Of a stretch of DNA of 26,958 nucleotides, positions 12,625 through 18,835 are shown one piece after another. The notes below the pieces were generated by a model, which did not search any database, was not told the origin of the DNA, and saw only the letters and a list, made by a program, of their open reading frames with translations. This DNA is from a virus. Both the position numbers and the translations under genes were made by a program. Positions within the stretch are counted from its first letter, which is position 1. Every line of letters begins with the position of its first letter. Location of the stretch: positions 1 to 26,958 of IMG/VR virus record IMGVR_UViG_3300042894_001226; one strand, written 5' to 3'.

Positions 12625-12678
12625 TGTAAAGTTATTTTCCGTGACTGTAAAGTTATCAGCGGGCGACTGTAAAGTTAT
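12625..12678 (+). repeat. Three phased TGTAAAGTTAT repeats (iteron-like)
   Basis: Exact 11-mers at 12625-12635, 12646-12656 and 12668-12678, spaced 21 and 22 bases, about two helical turns. The last two share a longer GACTGTAAAGTTAT. This arrangement is typical of initiator or regulator binding arrays. Confidence 0.7.
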
Positions 12679-12718
12679 GGGAAACGGGGACGGGGACGGG
12701 AAACGGGGATTGCGGGGG
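12679..12718 (+). other. G-quadruplex motif with six G-tracts
   Basis: Tracts of three to five G at 12679, 12686, 12692, 12698, 12705 and 12714 with loops AAAC, AC, AC, AAAC and ATTGC. This meets the usual G3+N1-7 rule with tracts to spare. It begins right after the third phased repeat. Confidence 0.65.
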
Positions 12719-12732
12719 AAATTCCCCGTTTT
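12713..12732 (+). terminator. Possible plus-strand intrinsic terminator
   Basis: CGGGG (12713-12717), loop GAAATT, CCCCG (12724-12728), then TTTT. No annotated plus-strand gene ends here, so it may act on antisense transcription, or the hairpin may belong to the G-rich element. Confidence 0.4.
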
Positions 12733-12735
12733 ACC

Positions 12736-12749
12736 GGTAACGTTACCAC
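12736..12749. repeat. GGTAACGTTACCAC palindrome, copy 3
   Basis: A perfect 12-bp palindrome GGTAACGTTACC followed by AC; shares AACGTTACCAC with the copies at 419 and 1337. Placed just upstream of the GGAG-loop hairpins, where an operator would be expected if they are transcribed from the left. Confidence 0.5.
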
Positions 12750-12776
12750 TCAACTAAGGGTAAACCCCTAAAGATG

Positions 12777-12861
12777 AAGCCCCCAGCGGAGGACTGAGGG
12801 CTTCTGAGGAAACGCACACTGAGGATGTGCCTACGGAGGACGTAGACTAACGGAGGTTAGT
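12777..12861 (+). ncRNA. Tandem GGAG-loop hairpin array (CsrB/RsmZ-like candidate)
   Basis: Four consecutive hairpins: 12777-12803 (AAGCCC/GGGCTT plus CAG/CTG, loop CGGAGGA), 12814-12830 (GCACA/TGTGC, loop CTGAGGA), 12831-12845 (CTACG/CGTAG, loop GAGGA) and 12846-12861 (ACTAAC/GTTAGT, loop GGAG). A fifth CTGAGGA is single-stranded at 12804-12810. The GGA elements recur every 15-17 bases. The second and third hairpins contain AGGATGT and AGGACGT, close to the CsrA-binding consensus. On the opposite strand the loops read TCCTC, an anti-Shine-Dalgarno. No clear promoter is visible, so expression and strand are unproven. Confidence 0.5.
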
Positions 12862-12877
12862 GCGCCAACTATAACAC

Positions 12878-12907
12878 AAAAAAGGGGGATCTAACACTAG
12901 ACCCCCC
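12878..12907 (-). terminator. Intrinsic terminator of the rusA gene
   Basis: On the minus strand GGGGG-TCTA, loop GTGT, TAGA-(T)-CCCCC followed by TTTTTT (12883-12878). It lies 45 bases beyond the RusA stop codon. The plus strand has the hairpin but no T-run. Confidence 0.85.
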
Positions 12908-12951
12908 AAAGCTCACGTTAAGGAACTAGTAGGAAAATGAAAGTAAACCTA

Positions 12952-13317
12952 CTAGCCATTACAGTTTACCTGATATTCCTTGATTGTTACCTGGCATCCG
13001 CCACCCTTTTTCTTAGGGCCACGCTCCACCGTAATACGCCATACCTGTTGGTCGTCTGTAAAGCAGCCCGCATCCTGGAGGCTATCCCCAAGGCACTTCA
13101 GCATGTTATCTATGTCCATCAGGCGGGAATCGCGGGGATACAGGTAAACATTGAGTTCCACGGGATTGTCCCCAAAACCTGCATGACCTGACTCGCTCCA
13201 TATATGAGCTACTGTTTTCTTAAACTCTACACCCCGCTTGGAAATGTATCGGCGCTTACCGGAGGCTAACCAGTAGGCGTTAACACTGACGGGATATGGC
13301 AGTTCTAGTGTAATCAT
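12952..13317 (-). CDS. rusA: RusA-family Holliday junction resolvase
   Basis: A 121-residue protein matching the RusA family in length and motifs: N-terminal PYPVSVNAYW, the basic RRYISKRGVEFKKTV, the acidic active-site block PRDSRLMDIDNMLKCLGDSL and FTDDQQVWRITVERG. RusA uses conserved aspartates in the D-x-DN-x-x-K and DD-x-x-V segments for metal-dependent cleavage of four-way junctions; all are visible here. It acts with the recombination genes encoded divergently. The start has AGGAACTC upstream and the gene ends at the terminator at 12878. It is transcribed alone, away from the plus operon starting at 13361. Confidence 0.9.
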   Translation of the reverse strand: MITLELPYPVSVNAYWLASGKRRYISKRGVEFKKTVAHIWSESGHAGFGDNPVELNVYLYPRDSRLMDIDNMLKCLGDSLQDAGCFTDDQQVWRITVERGPKKKGGGCQVTIKEYQVNCNG

Positions 13318-13360
13318 GAGTTCCTAAACACAACTGTTGCATTTAATTGGGTACAACCTA

Positions 13361-13389
13361 TTGACATGCAGATTATACGGGATTATATT
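13361..13389 (+). promoter_or_regulatory. Strong sigma70-like promoter of the recombination operon
   Basis: Perfect TTGACA at 13361-13366, a 17-base spacer and TATATT at 13384-13389. The first credible start codon is at 13432. It sits in the divergent gap after rusA. A TATAAT in the opposite direction (13374-13379) could contribute to rusA expression. Confidence 0.8.
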
Positions 13390-13431
13390 GGCGGTGAGGA
13401 AATGTTTTTAACACACACAAACGGAGAAAGT

Positions 13432-13596
13432 ATGGACTATTCAGAGTCAATTATTTACATTCGCACGTTCACTAATCGTTGCGAGGATGAAGTCAACTCA
13501 AAGAGGCTAGATAAAGCCTTGGAAGAGGCGGAACATATAGTTGCTGAAGCCATTCAGCTGCGCTCAACACTTATCAAAATGAAGGAGTTGGCATGA
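13432..13596 (+). CDS. 54-residue hypothetical protein
   Basis: A small, charged helical protein (SKRLDKALEEAEHIVAEAIQ). No family recognised. I choose 13432 because ACGGAGAAAGT precedes it and it lies downstream of the promoter; in-frame starts at 13366 and 13402 overlap the promoter or its expected transcription start. Its stop overlaps the next start as ATGA. First gene of the recombination operon. Confidence 0.65.
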   Translation: MDYSESIIYIRTFTNRCEDEVNSKRLDKALEEAEHIVAEAIQLRSTLIKMKELA

Positions 13597-13697
13597 GAAA
13601 GATTGTAGGATTTTGGACGTTCATTATGTTACCAATAGCAATCATTATTGTTGCCTTTAAATGCGCATTATCTTTCGTTGAGGACACAATCAGATGA
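13593..13697 (+). CDS. 34-residue membrane micro-protein
   Basis: A very short gene with GAAGGAG upstream and ATGA overlaps at both ends. The product is one hydrophobic segment (FWTFIMLPIAIIIVAFKCAL) flanked by a basic N-terminus and a short polar tail, so it is probably a single-pass inner membrane protein. Function unknown. Confidence 0.6.
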   Translation: MRKIVGFWTFIMLPIAIIIVAFKCALSFVEDTIR

Positions 13698-14575
13698 AAC
13701 TAACCAACAAATACAACCTACCTCAGACGTTTGTTAACGTTCTGAACAGACCTTCCTATACCAAAGGCAAGGCACACCTATCAGCCACAGAGATTATCAA
13801 CAGTCCTCGCATTGTGCAGTTGCGCAAGATGCACTGGGATAGCCTTGAGGAAGACGTATCGGACAAGGTATGGGCTATCTTCGGAACCGCCATTCATGCG
13901 GTGCTAGAGCTAGGTAAAGACGACCATCACATAATTGAGCAACGGCTGCATGCCAACGTGGACGGTTGGGATATCTCAGGTGCAATTGACCTTCAGCGTG
14001 TAGAAGATGACGGCATCATCGTGGCTGACTACAAGACCACGGGCGCATGGGCTGTCATGAACGAGAAGTCAGACTGGGAACAACAGTTGAACATCTACGC
14101 ATGGCTAGTTGAGAAGGTAAAGAAAGTTCCTGTTAAGAAGGTAGAGATTATAGCAATCATTAGAGATTGGAGCAGAAGAGATGCGCAGACTAGAGAAGGA
14201 TATCCCGAGGCGCCGATTAAGGTCATTGATGTTCCTCTTTGGTCGTTCGAAAAACGGGAGAATTTTATTAAGGAAAGGATTCACCTACATTCCAATGCGC
14301 ATTTTGCAACCGAGACTGATGAGACTTTACCTGAGTGTTCACCTAGCGAGATGTGGGAGAAACCGACTATGTGGGCAGTACGCAAGATTGGTAACAAGCG
14401 CGCGACAACAGTTTGCCTCACGCAAGACCAAGCGGATGCCAAGATTGAAGAGTTGGGTAAGGGGTACGAGATAGAAGTTAGACCAGGCGAGAGAACTCGA
14501 TGCGCAAACTTCTGCCAAGTAAGAGACTTTTGTGGACAGTGGAAGGAATACAACAGTGGAAAGGAAGAAGTATGA
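13694..14575 (+). CDS. PD-(D/E)XK exonuclease, RecB/Cas4-like
   Basis: A 293-residue nuclease of the PDDEXK_1 type. Visible motifs: SATEIINSPRI, the conserved His in FGTAIHAVLE (His68), GAIDL with Asp99, VADYKTT with Asp112 and Lys114, and QLNIYAWL (motif with Gln131). Three C-terminal cysteines (270, 274, 280) resemble the cluster-binding Cys triplet of Cas4/AddB-like nucleases, but no matching N-terminal Cys is seen, so an iron-sulfur cluster is uncertain. In this operon with ERF and SSB-like proteins it would resect double-strand ends for annealing. It starts in an ATGA overlap. Confidence 0.88.
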   Translation: MKLTNKYNLPQTFVNVLNRPSYTKGKAHLSATEIINSPRIVQLRKMHWDSLEEDVSDKVWAIFGTAIHAVLELGKDDHHIIEQRLHANVDGWDISGAIDLQRVEDDGIIVADYKTTGAWAVMNEKSDWEQQLNIYAWLVEKVKKVPVKKVEIIAIIRDWSRRDAQTREGYPEAPIKVIDVPLWSFEKRENFIKERIHLHSNAHFATETDETLPECSPSEMWEKPTMWAVRKIGNKRATTVCLTQDQADAKIEELGKGYEIEVRPGERTRCANFCQVRDFCGQWKEYNSGKEEV

Positions 14576-14784
14576 AAGATACATTGATGAAGTTAGTAGG
14601 CTTTAAGAACGAAACAAGAAAGAAGAAGATAGACAGGCAAGCACCGATGGCTATAGACATAAATTCTACGTTCGTTTATCAAACAGGCTCTGATGTTCAA
14701 AGGACATGGCGTAAGTATGGATGGACTCCGCCAACAGAATACAGATCAGATTATGAATTTGCTAAGAATAGGGATGGACAATGA
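14572..14784 (+). CDS. 70-residue hypothetical protein between nuclease and ERF
   Basis: A basic protein with a lysine-rich patch (NETRKKKIDRQAPM) and a C-terminal RTWRKYGWTPPTEYRSDYEF block, a pattern I have seen in phage hypothetical proteins near recombination genes. The start at 14572 is the ATGA overlap with the nuclease, preceded by AAGGAAG; an in-frame start at 14500 lies inside the nuclease gene. It ends in an ATGA overlap with the ERF gene. Its position suggests a recombination accessory. Confidence 0.65.
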   Translation: MKDTLMKLVGFKNETRKKKIDRQAPMAIDINSTFVYQTGSDVQRTWRKYGWTPPTEYRSDYEFAKNRDGQ

Positions 14785-15476
14785 GCGTACATAGGAAGTT
14801 AATGGCTGCCCGCCTTGAGTTACAAGGTAGAAAGCTGAACAAGTCAGGCCACAATAAGTTTGCGGGCTACAAATACTTTGAATTAGGGGACTTTTTGCCC
14901 TCTATTCAAGAGATATTCGCTCAGCAAGGACTTTGTGGAGTGGTTTCATACCTACCAGACGTAGCGGTATTAACAATCACAGACATGGATGATGGCACGT
15001 ATATCCATGTCAACAGCCCAATGTCTTCCGCTGCCCTAAAGGGTTGCCATGAGGTACAGAACCTTGGTGCAGTACAGACATACCTACGCCGTTACCTATG
15101 GGTGACAGCCATGGAAATCGTGGAGCATGACGCACTTGATGCGACCACGGGGTCTGAAACCACCAACGCAAAGCAACCATTCAAGCCAGCTACTAAGGCA
15201 GATATTACGCCAGTAGCTCAGGCTCCAAAGGTCTTAGCGGGCAAAGAAGGTGAATGGCAACTGAAGGTAGTGGAAGACGCTGACGGTAACTGGGCAGGTG
15301 CAGTTAAAGCAGCTACGGAAGTTTGCTTAGGTATTGCGGAGAAGGTAGAAGACGTGAACAACATCTTCAAGAACAACCGTCTTATCTATGACAAGCTGAA
15401 GGAAGAAAACAAAGTGGTCTATGACGAAATCTTGGCCCAATTAAAAGCAACTAAAGAAAAACTAATTAAGGAGTAA
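14781..15476 (+). CDS. erf: ERF-family single-strand annealing protein
   Basis: A 231-residue recombinase with the N-terminal ERF domain: KLNKSGHNKFAGYKYFELGD, LCGVVSYLPDVAVLTI and the diagnostic GAVQTYLRRYLWVTAMEIVE followed by HDALDA. ERF proteins form rings on single-stranded DNA and promote annealing, working with a 5'-3' exonuclease to recombine or circularise phage DNA. The C-terminal third is variable and charged. It is coupled by ATGA with the previous gene; an SSB-like gene follows three bases after its stop. Confidence 0.88.
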   Translation: MSVHRKLMAARLELQGRKLNKSGHNKFAGYKYFELGDFLPSIQEIFAQQGLCGVVSYLPDVAVLTITDMDDGTYIHVNSPMSSAALKGCHEVQNLGAVQTYLRRYLWVTAMEIVEHDALDATTGSETTNAKQPFKPATKADITPVAQAPKVLAGKEGEWQLKVVEDADGNWAGAVKAATEVCLGIAEKVEDVNNIFKNNRLIYDKLKEENKVVYDEILAQLKATKEKLIKE

Positions 15477-15479
15477 TAA

Positions 15480-15755
15480 ATGGAATACCCAAATACAGGC
15501 GCACTATTCAGAACCCAAGAGAAGAAACATGAGAAGGCGCCCGACATGTTCGGTGACATGAAGTTTGATAAGGCATTCCTGTTAGATCTCATTGAGAACT
15601 CAACAGACCAGTTAGTAACTGTAAAGCTTGGTGCGTGGACTAAAGAAGGTAAGAACGGCAAGTTCCTATCCCTCAAGGTAGACACATACAAGAAACCAGA
15701 AAACAACGTTCGTCAAGACGCAGCGCCGTCATCAGACGAAGACTTACCATTTTAA
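15480..15755 (+). CDS. SSB-like single-stranded DNA-binding protein
   Basis: A 91-residue protein. The best clue is the C-terminus SSDEDLPF, an acidic tip of the type found at the end of bacterial SSB (usually D-D-D-I-P-F), used to dock partner proteins. The centre (VTVKLGAWTKEGKNGKFLSL) suits a small OB-fold. It is shorter than typical SSB (150-180 residues), so it may be a reduced version. Directly after the ERF gene, with AAGGAG upstream. Binding of ssDNA during recombination and replication is the expected role. Confidence 0.65.
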   Translation: MEYPNTGALFRTQEKKHEKAPDMFGDMKFDKAFLLDLIENSTDQLVTVKLGAWTKEGKNGKFLSLKVDTYKKPENNVRQDAAPSSDEDLPF

Positions 15756-15765
15756 GGAGAACAAT

Positions 15766-16107
15766 ATGCCAAGAACACCAGGTGCAAAAGACAAACAGCC
15801 ACGCAAATCACCAGTACGTAAACCTAAGAGAGTTATGTTAACCAAAACTGAAGTAGATCTTGCTGCTAAGTTGGGCGTAACTCCACAACAGCTTGCGGTT
15901 GAGAAGGTTAAATTACAACGTAAGCCACGTAAGCCACGCACTCCTAAAATTGACTGGGAGAAGTTAGCTAAACAGTTGCAACAGGCTTTGGCTGCTGAGA
16001 TTAAAGAGAACGATGGGTTGCGTAACCACAACACTCAGTTAATTACGCAAGGCATCAAGTTGCTAGGCGCGATTGAATACTTGGAGAGCAAGCGTGGAAA
16101 CAATTAA
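15766..16107 (+). CDS. Basic phage DNA-binding-like protein
   Basis: A 113-residue protein with two strongly basic proline-lysine-arginine stretches (DKQPRKSPVRKPKR and QRKPRKPRTPK) flanking an LTKTEVDLAAKLGVTPQQLA helix pair, and a C-terminal helical region. This layout fits nucleic-acid binding without a specific family. AAGGAG precedes the start. It overlaps the next gene by 14 bases. Confidence 0.65.
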   Translation: MPRTPGAKDKQPRKSPVRKPKRVMLTKTEVDLAAKLGVTPQQLAVEKVKLQRKPRKPRTPKIDWEKLAKQLQQALAAEIKENDGLRNHNTQLITQGIKLLGAIEYLESKRGNN

Positions 16108-16525
16108 GTTCGAAGGCGTCAAGACGGCTCTGAAACAAACCAAGGATGGGTACTCCCTAACCTTGGCTGTTCATCCAGATGACTTGCCACAAGACCTTAT
16201 GCGTGACTTTGTAGGTGCCAGGTACATGGTTGTCATGGTACGTCTCGGAGATAACGAGATGCCCATGAACCGTGAATCATTCAAGAAGGATGACGATAGC
16301 AAGCTCGTATCAATCGCTGGCATGTATTGCAGGGACAAGGAGTTTTGGGACTTTGTTTATGCAATGTCTGAAGGCGAGGACGAGATTGTGACTGAAGGTG
16401 AATGCGCTGAATGGATGAAGTATTACCTAAGCATTGACTCACGCAAAGAAATAAAAACAAACGATGAGGCGAAAGCTAAGTTCGTACAACTGAGAGAAAG
16501 GTTTGACGCATGGAAAAGAAGCTAG
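16094..16525 (+). CDS. 143-residue hypothetical protein
   Basis: A mixed alpha/beta protein with an N-terminal TIKFEGVKTALKQTKDGYSL, followed by VHPDDLPQDLMRDFVGARYM, and a C-terminal LSIDSRKEIKTNDEAKAKF helix. No family recognised. The start is taken as the GTG at 16094 because GGAGAG lies six bases upstream; a TTG at 16073 is further inside the preceding gene. It overlaps the following RHH gene by 16 bases. Confidence 0.65.
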   Translation: METIKFEGVKTALKQTKDGYSLTLAVHPDDLPQDLMRDFVGARYMVVMVRLGDNEMPMNRESFKKDDDSKLVSIAGMYCRDKEFWDFVYAMSEGEDEIVTEGECAEWMKYYLSIDSRKEIKTNDEAKAKFVQLRERFDAWKRS

Positions 16526-16785
16526 TGCCATACTCAATCTATCTGCCCGCTGAGTACATTGATAAGCTAAAGGTATTAGCTCGAGACCGCAAGGCTTCAT
16601 CAATGATCCGTCACTCTATTGGCATGATGATAGAAGGTAACACCAAGAAGGACGGTGCGTACATAAAGGGGCTTAAGGATGCTATCAAGGTCGTTAAGGC
16701 GAACAAGGAATGCCAGATGATTTCCGTTAACGGGAAGGCATTACGGGCTATCTTGGCCGAAGAAATCATACAACTGGGGGAATAA
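16510..16785 (+). CDS. Ribbon-helix-helix-like protein
   Basis: A 91-residue protein. Residues 1-40 (KKLVPYSIYLPAEYIDKLKV, then LARDRKASSMIRHSIGMMIE) fit the ribbon-helix-helix pattern of Arc/CopG proteins: a beta strand followed by two helices with a turn. The C-terminal part (KDAIKVVKANKECQMI, LRAILAEEIIQL) may help oligomerise. These proteins are DNA-binding repressors, often for their own operon. The start overlaps the previous gene by 16 bases; the stop overlaps the next start as TAATG. Confidence 0.65.
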   Translation: MEKKLVPYSIYLPAEYIDKLKVLARDRKASSMIRHSIGMMIEGNTKKDGAYIKGLKDAIKVVKANKECQMISVNGKALRAILAEEIIQLGE

Positions 16786-16895
16786 TGGAATTATTTTGGA
16801 ACATTATATCCACGCTATTCCTTGGCTTAGGCTTTGGCGCAGGAGTATCAATTTCGATACTGTTTGCACTGTGGTACATGGAGAAAAAGCTATGA
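16785..16895 (+). CDS. 36-residue membrane micro-protein
   Basis: A short gene linked by TAATG to the RHH gene and by ATGA to the next. Its product is a single transmembrane segment with glycine spacing (LFLGLGFGAGVSISILFALW), capable of tight helix packing, followed by a basic MEKKL end. GGGGGAATA precedes the start. Function unknown. Confidence 0.6.
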   Translation: MELFWNIISTLFLGLGFGAGVSISILFALWYMEKKL

Positions 16896-17206
16896 ATGAT
16901 TTATTTGGCTATGAAGTTGGTGAACGAATGGCTTCTTTGGCGGCAGATAATGCAGGTGAAGAATGGAAAGCTTTAGCTTATAACGCTCTTGTTTCTTATG
17001 CAAAAACACATGACATATTCACTATAGAAGATGTTAGGAGAGCAAGCCATGATGTTCCTCTTGCTCCAACAGAGAGGGCATGGGGACACATTGCTATATC
17101 AGCAAAGAAAGATAACGTTATCTCTAGACATGGTACAGCTAATGTTCAGAATGGAAGAATGATTGCCGTATTGTGGAAATCAAATATAAAGGCAAAAAAT
17201 GAATGA
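16892..17206 (+). CDS. Conserved phage protein with winged-helix-like layout
   Basis: A 104-residue protein with the block SYAKTHDIFTIEDVRRASHD, followed by APTERAWGHIAISAKKDNVI and a C-terminal ending in MIAVLWKS. I recognise this sequence of motifs (ARTH-x-x-F-x-x-EDVR, RAWG) from proteins in many phages; the role is unknown but the fold looks like a small winged helix. The start at 16892 is the ATGA overlap with the membrane micro-protein; an in-frame start at 16796 is inside the previous gene. Confidence 0.7.
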   Translation: MNDLFGYEVGERMASLAADNAGEEWKALAYNALVSYAKTHDIFTIEDVRRASHDVPLAPTERAWGHIAISAKKDNVISRHGTANVQNGRMIAVLWKSNIKAKNE

Positions 17207-17393
17207 TGATGATTTGAGAGATTGTTTTGCCATGTTTGCATTAGCTGGTGCAGTAATGGCAGATAAAAGTAGAACTGCTACGGAAGTTTGGCAGATTGCG
17301 GATGAAATGATGGAAGCACGTAAAAAGGAGAAAGACAATGAAGAAGACTCTGGCATTGCTGCTGTTGTGCCTAAGCGTTCACGTAAGCGCTGA
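17199..17393 (+). CDS. 64-residue phage protein (FAMFALAGAVMADK type)
   Basis: A small protein opening with a DDD patch, then a helical FAMFALAGAVMADKSRT and WQIADEMMEARKKEK, a pattern shared by many short phage proteins of unknown function. The tail (EDSGIAAVVPKRSRKR) overlaps the start of the next gene by 56 bases in another frame, which suggests that the conserved part ends before that overlap and the tail is an unselected extension. Confidence 0.65.
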   Translation: MNDDDLRDCFAMFALAGAVMADKSRTATEVWQIADEMMEARKKEKDNEEDSGIAAVVPKRSRKR

Positions 17394-17661
17394 AACAATA
17401 GCTACGCTGAACAATAAAGCTGGCGGTAAGATTGTTTTAACTGACAGACCGTGTGTCCACAAAGGTGTTACGCATGATAAGTTGAACTTTGTATACAACT
17501 ACGATCCATCAGGGTACTCGTCAGAGGGTTGCTGGGGAATTGAGGGTGAAGTTGTGGCGGTTGTATGGTTTGATTCCCAGGGAACGATGCGATATCCGTT
17601 AGTTAATTTCACGATAAACCAGAATTACAATACGAAAAAGAACAACGGGTATAAATACTGA
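17338..17661 (+). CDS. Secreted (signal-peptide) phage protein
   Basis: A 107-residue protein with a clear signal peptide: MKKT, a leucine-rich core (LALLLLCLSV) and a likely cleavage site after VSA. The mature part begins ETIATLNNKAGGKIVLTDRP with Cys in DRPC and EGCWGIEG, which may form a disulfide in the periplasm. Similar GGKIVLT and GCW patterns are known to me from phages of betaproteobacteria. AAAGGAG precedes the start. Function unknown; modifying the host envelope is one idea. Confidence 0.75.
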   Translation: MKKTLALLLLCLSVHVSAETIATLNNKAGGKIVLTDRPCVHKGVTHDKLNFVYNYDPSGYSSEGCWGIEGEVVAVVWFDSQGTMRYPLVNFTINQNYNTKKNNGYKY

Positions 17662-18215
17662 TGAAACATAAAACTATCCTGCTTGAAGGTAAAAAGCAAA
17701 TTGACGTGTTTGATAATGTTTTTGACATGCAGTTCATGTCAGACACTTATCTGTACGCCACTATGTCTAACTATCGAATCGGTTGGGGTGATACGGTTGA
17801 CTTCAATGACCAAGTACATAAGTTTCTTCATGCAAGCTACACAGTAGAGGATATAGATGCACTGGGTATATTGGACAAACTAGTTGATACACCGATTGCA
17901 TCTTTGGTTGATGGACTGCAAATGACAAAGGCGGTAATGAATATGTCTGTTCCATCGGACTCTTACTTTACCCACGTTCATCCTGAGTCTAAAATTATTT
18001 TGTATTACGTCAATACCAAATGGCAAGATGGCTGGTTTGGCGACACTATGTTCTACGCTGACAATGGTAAAGACATAGCGTTTGCCTCGCCATATACACC
18101 TAACAGAGTGATTGTGTTTAATGGGCAGATACCTCATGCACTTAGACCGCAATCTCAAACTGCGCCACATTACAGATTTACGTTGGCATTAATCTACGAC
18201 AAGGTTAAATCATGA
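17661..18215 (+). CDS. 2-oxoglutarate/Fe(II)-dependent oxygenase
   Basis: A 184-residue protein with the layout of prolyl-4-hydroxylase-like oxygenases common in phages: YFTHVHPESKIILYYVNTKW (an HPE that would serve as the H-x-D/E iron ligand pair), GWFGDTMFYAD, RVIVFNGQIPHALRPQ with the distal His and the 2-oxoglutarate-binding Arg supplied by YRFTLALIY. These enzymes hydroxylate proteins, nucleic acids or small molecules; the phage substrates are mostly unknown. Start in a TGATG overlap; stop in an ATGA overlap. Confidence 0.78.
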   Translation: MKHKTILLEGKKQIDVFDNVFDMQFMSDTYLYATMSNYRIGWGDTVDFNDQVHKFLHASYTVEDIDALGILDKLVDTPIASLVDGLQMTKAVMNMSVPSDSYFTHVHPESKIILYYVNTKWQDGWFGDTMFYADNGKDIAFASPYTPNRVIVFNGQIPHALRPQSQTAPHYRFTLALIYDKVKS

Positions 18216-18385
18216 ACAAAGAATGGATAGATAAACTAAAGAATTTCTTAACTGTGCTACTGATTGGCTTTGCCTTGGGTACCATTGTGACGAACGCCAC
18301 ATACACTTACCAGATCATGAAGGACTGTGAGCTGATGAAACAGTTCCGTGTTAACAACCTAGCATTTACGTGCATGGTGAAGTAA
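18212..18385 (+). CDS. 57-residue membrane protein
   Basis: A short gene fitted between the oxygenase (ATGA overlap) and the next micro-gene (TAATG overlap). One transmembrane segment (FLTVLLIGFALGTIVTNA) follows a basic N-terminus, with two Cys in the predicted periplasmic tail (KDCELM and FTCMVK). Function unknown. Confidence 0.65.
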   Translation: MNKEWIDKLKNFLTVLLIGFALGTIVTNATYTYQIMKDCELMKQFRVNNLAFTCMVK

Positions 18386-18462
18386 TGGACTGGGCGCTAT
18401 TAATCTGCCTCATCGTGATTGTGTATCGCCTTGAGTGCATCTTGAAGGAGTTGCGGAAATGA
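18385..18462 (+). CDS. 25-residue membrane micro-protein
   Basis: A very short frame with TAATG and ATGA junctions to both neighbours and a hydrophobic ALLICLIVIVY segment followed by a charged LKELRK tail. The last codons hold AAGGAG for the next gene, so its main use may be translational coupling. The fit is good but the length makes it tentative. Confidence 0.45.
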   Translation: MDWALLICLIVIVYRLECILKELRK

Positions 18463-18665
18463 CATCAAAAGATAGGCTTCCAAACCACGAAACAATATGC
18501 GGTCAATGTGGCGCAACAATTTACAAGCCGTTTAAAGAATTAACTGATGATGAGATTCTTGATATGTCAGATGACTATATGGCCAATCAGTTTTGCCTTG
18601 AATTTGATGCAGACAAACTGGTTAAGTATGTCAGAGCTGTGATGAAAAAAGCGAGTGAGAAATGA
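18459..18665 (+). CDS. 68-residue protein with CxxC motif
   Basis: A small acidic protein with ETICGQCGATIYKPF near the N-terminus (one CxxC, perhaps half a zinc site) followed by a LTDDEILDMSDDYM helix and a KLVKYVRAVMKKA tail. The LTDDEI motif recurs as LTDEEI in the gene at 19023 and is widespread in short phage proteins. Start at 18459 in an ATGA overlap with AAGGAG upstream; an in-frame start at 18435 is less well supported. Confidence 0.65.
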   Translation: MTSKDRLPNHETICGQCGATIYKPFKELTDDEILDMSDDYMANQFCLEFDADKLVKYVRAVMKKASEK

Positions 18666-18835
18666 AACCGATACTTAGAATTGAAGATGATGAGTTTATG
18701 AGGATGCGGTATGTTGCTGACAAGTACGAGCCAGTCATTGAATACCGAACCATCAAGCGGGAAAAGGTAGGCACATGGTTGTTTGGTTTGTTGCCCGTGT
18801 ACAGGTACTTTTACAGTGATTGGAGTGAGAAGTGA
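18662..18835 (+). CDS. 57-residue hypothetical protein
   Basis: A basic protein coupled by ATGA to the previous gene and by GTGA to the next. It has an N-terminal acidic part (LRIEDDEFMRMRYVAD) and an aromatic-rich C-terminus (GTWLFGLLPVYRYFYSDW) that may associate with the membrane. No family recognised. Confidence 0.6.
   Translation: MKPILRIEDDEFMRMRYVADKYEPVIEYRTIKREKVGTWLFGLLPVYRYFYSDWSEK

Larger units (their letters stand above)
12135..12951. other. Long structured region with no confident gene (candidate origin/control region)
   Basis: Between the small HTH gene and RusA. From 12135 to 12430 the minus strand has three overlapping short frames (89, 54 and the upstream extension of the HTH frame), none with a good ribosome binding site. 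From 12450 to 12910 the sequence changes character: CTAGGAT direct repeats (12454 and 12475 area), a three-way-junction fold, phased repeats, G-tracts, a GGTAACGTTACC palindrome, GGAG-loop hairpins and terminators, each listed separately. Such density of repeats and inverted repeats at a change of gene direction is typical of phage replication origins or regulatory regions. Confidence 0.5.
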
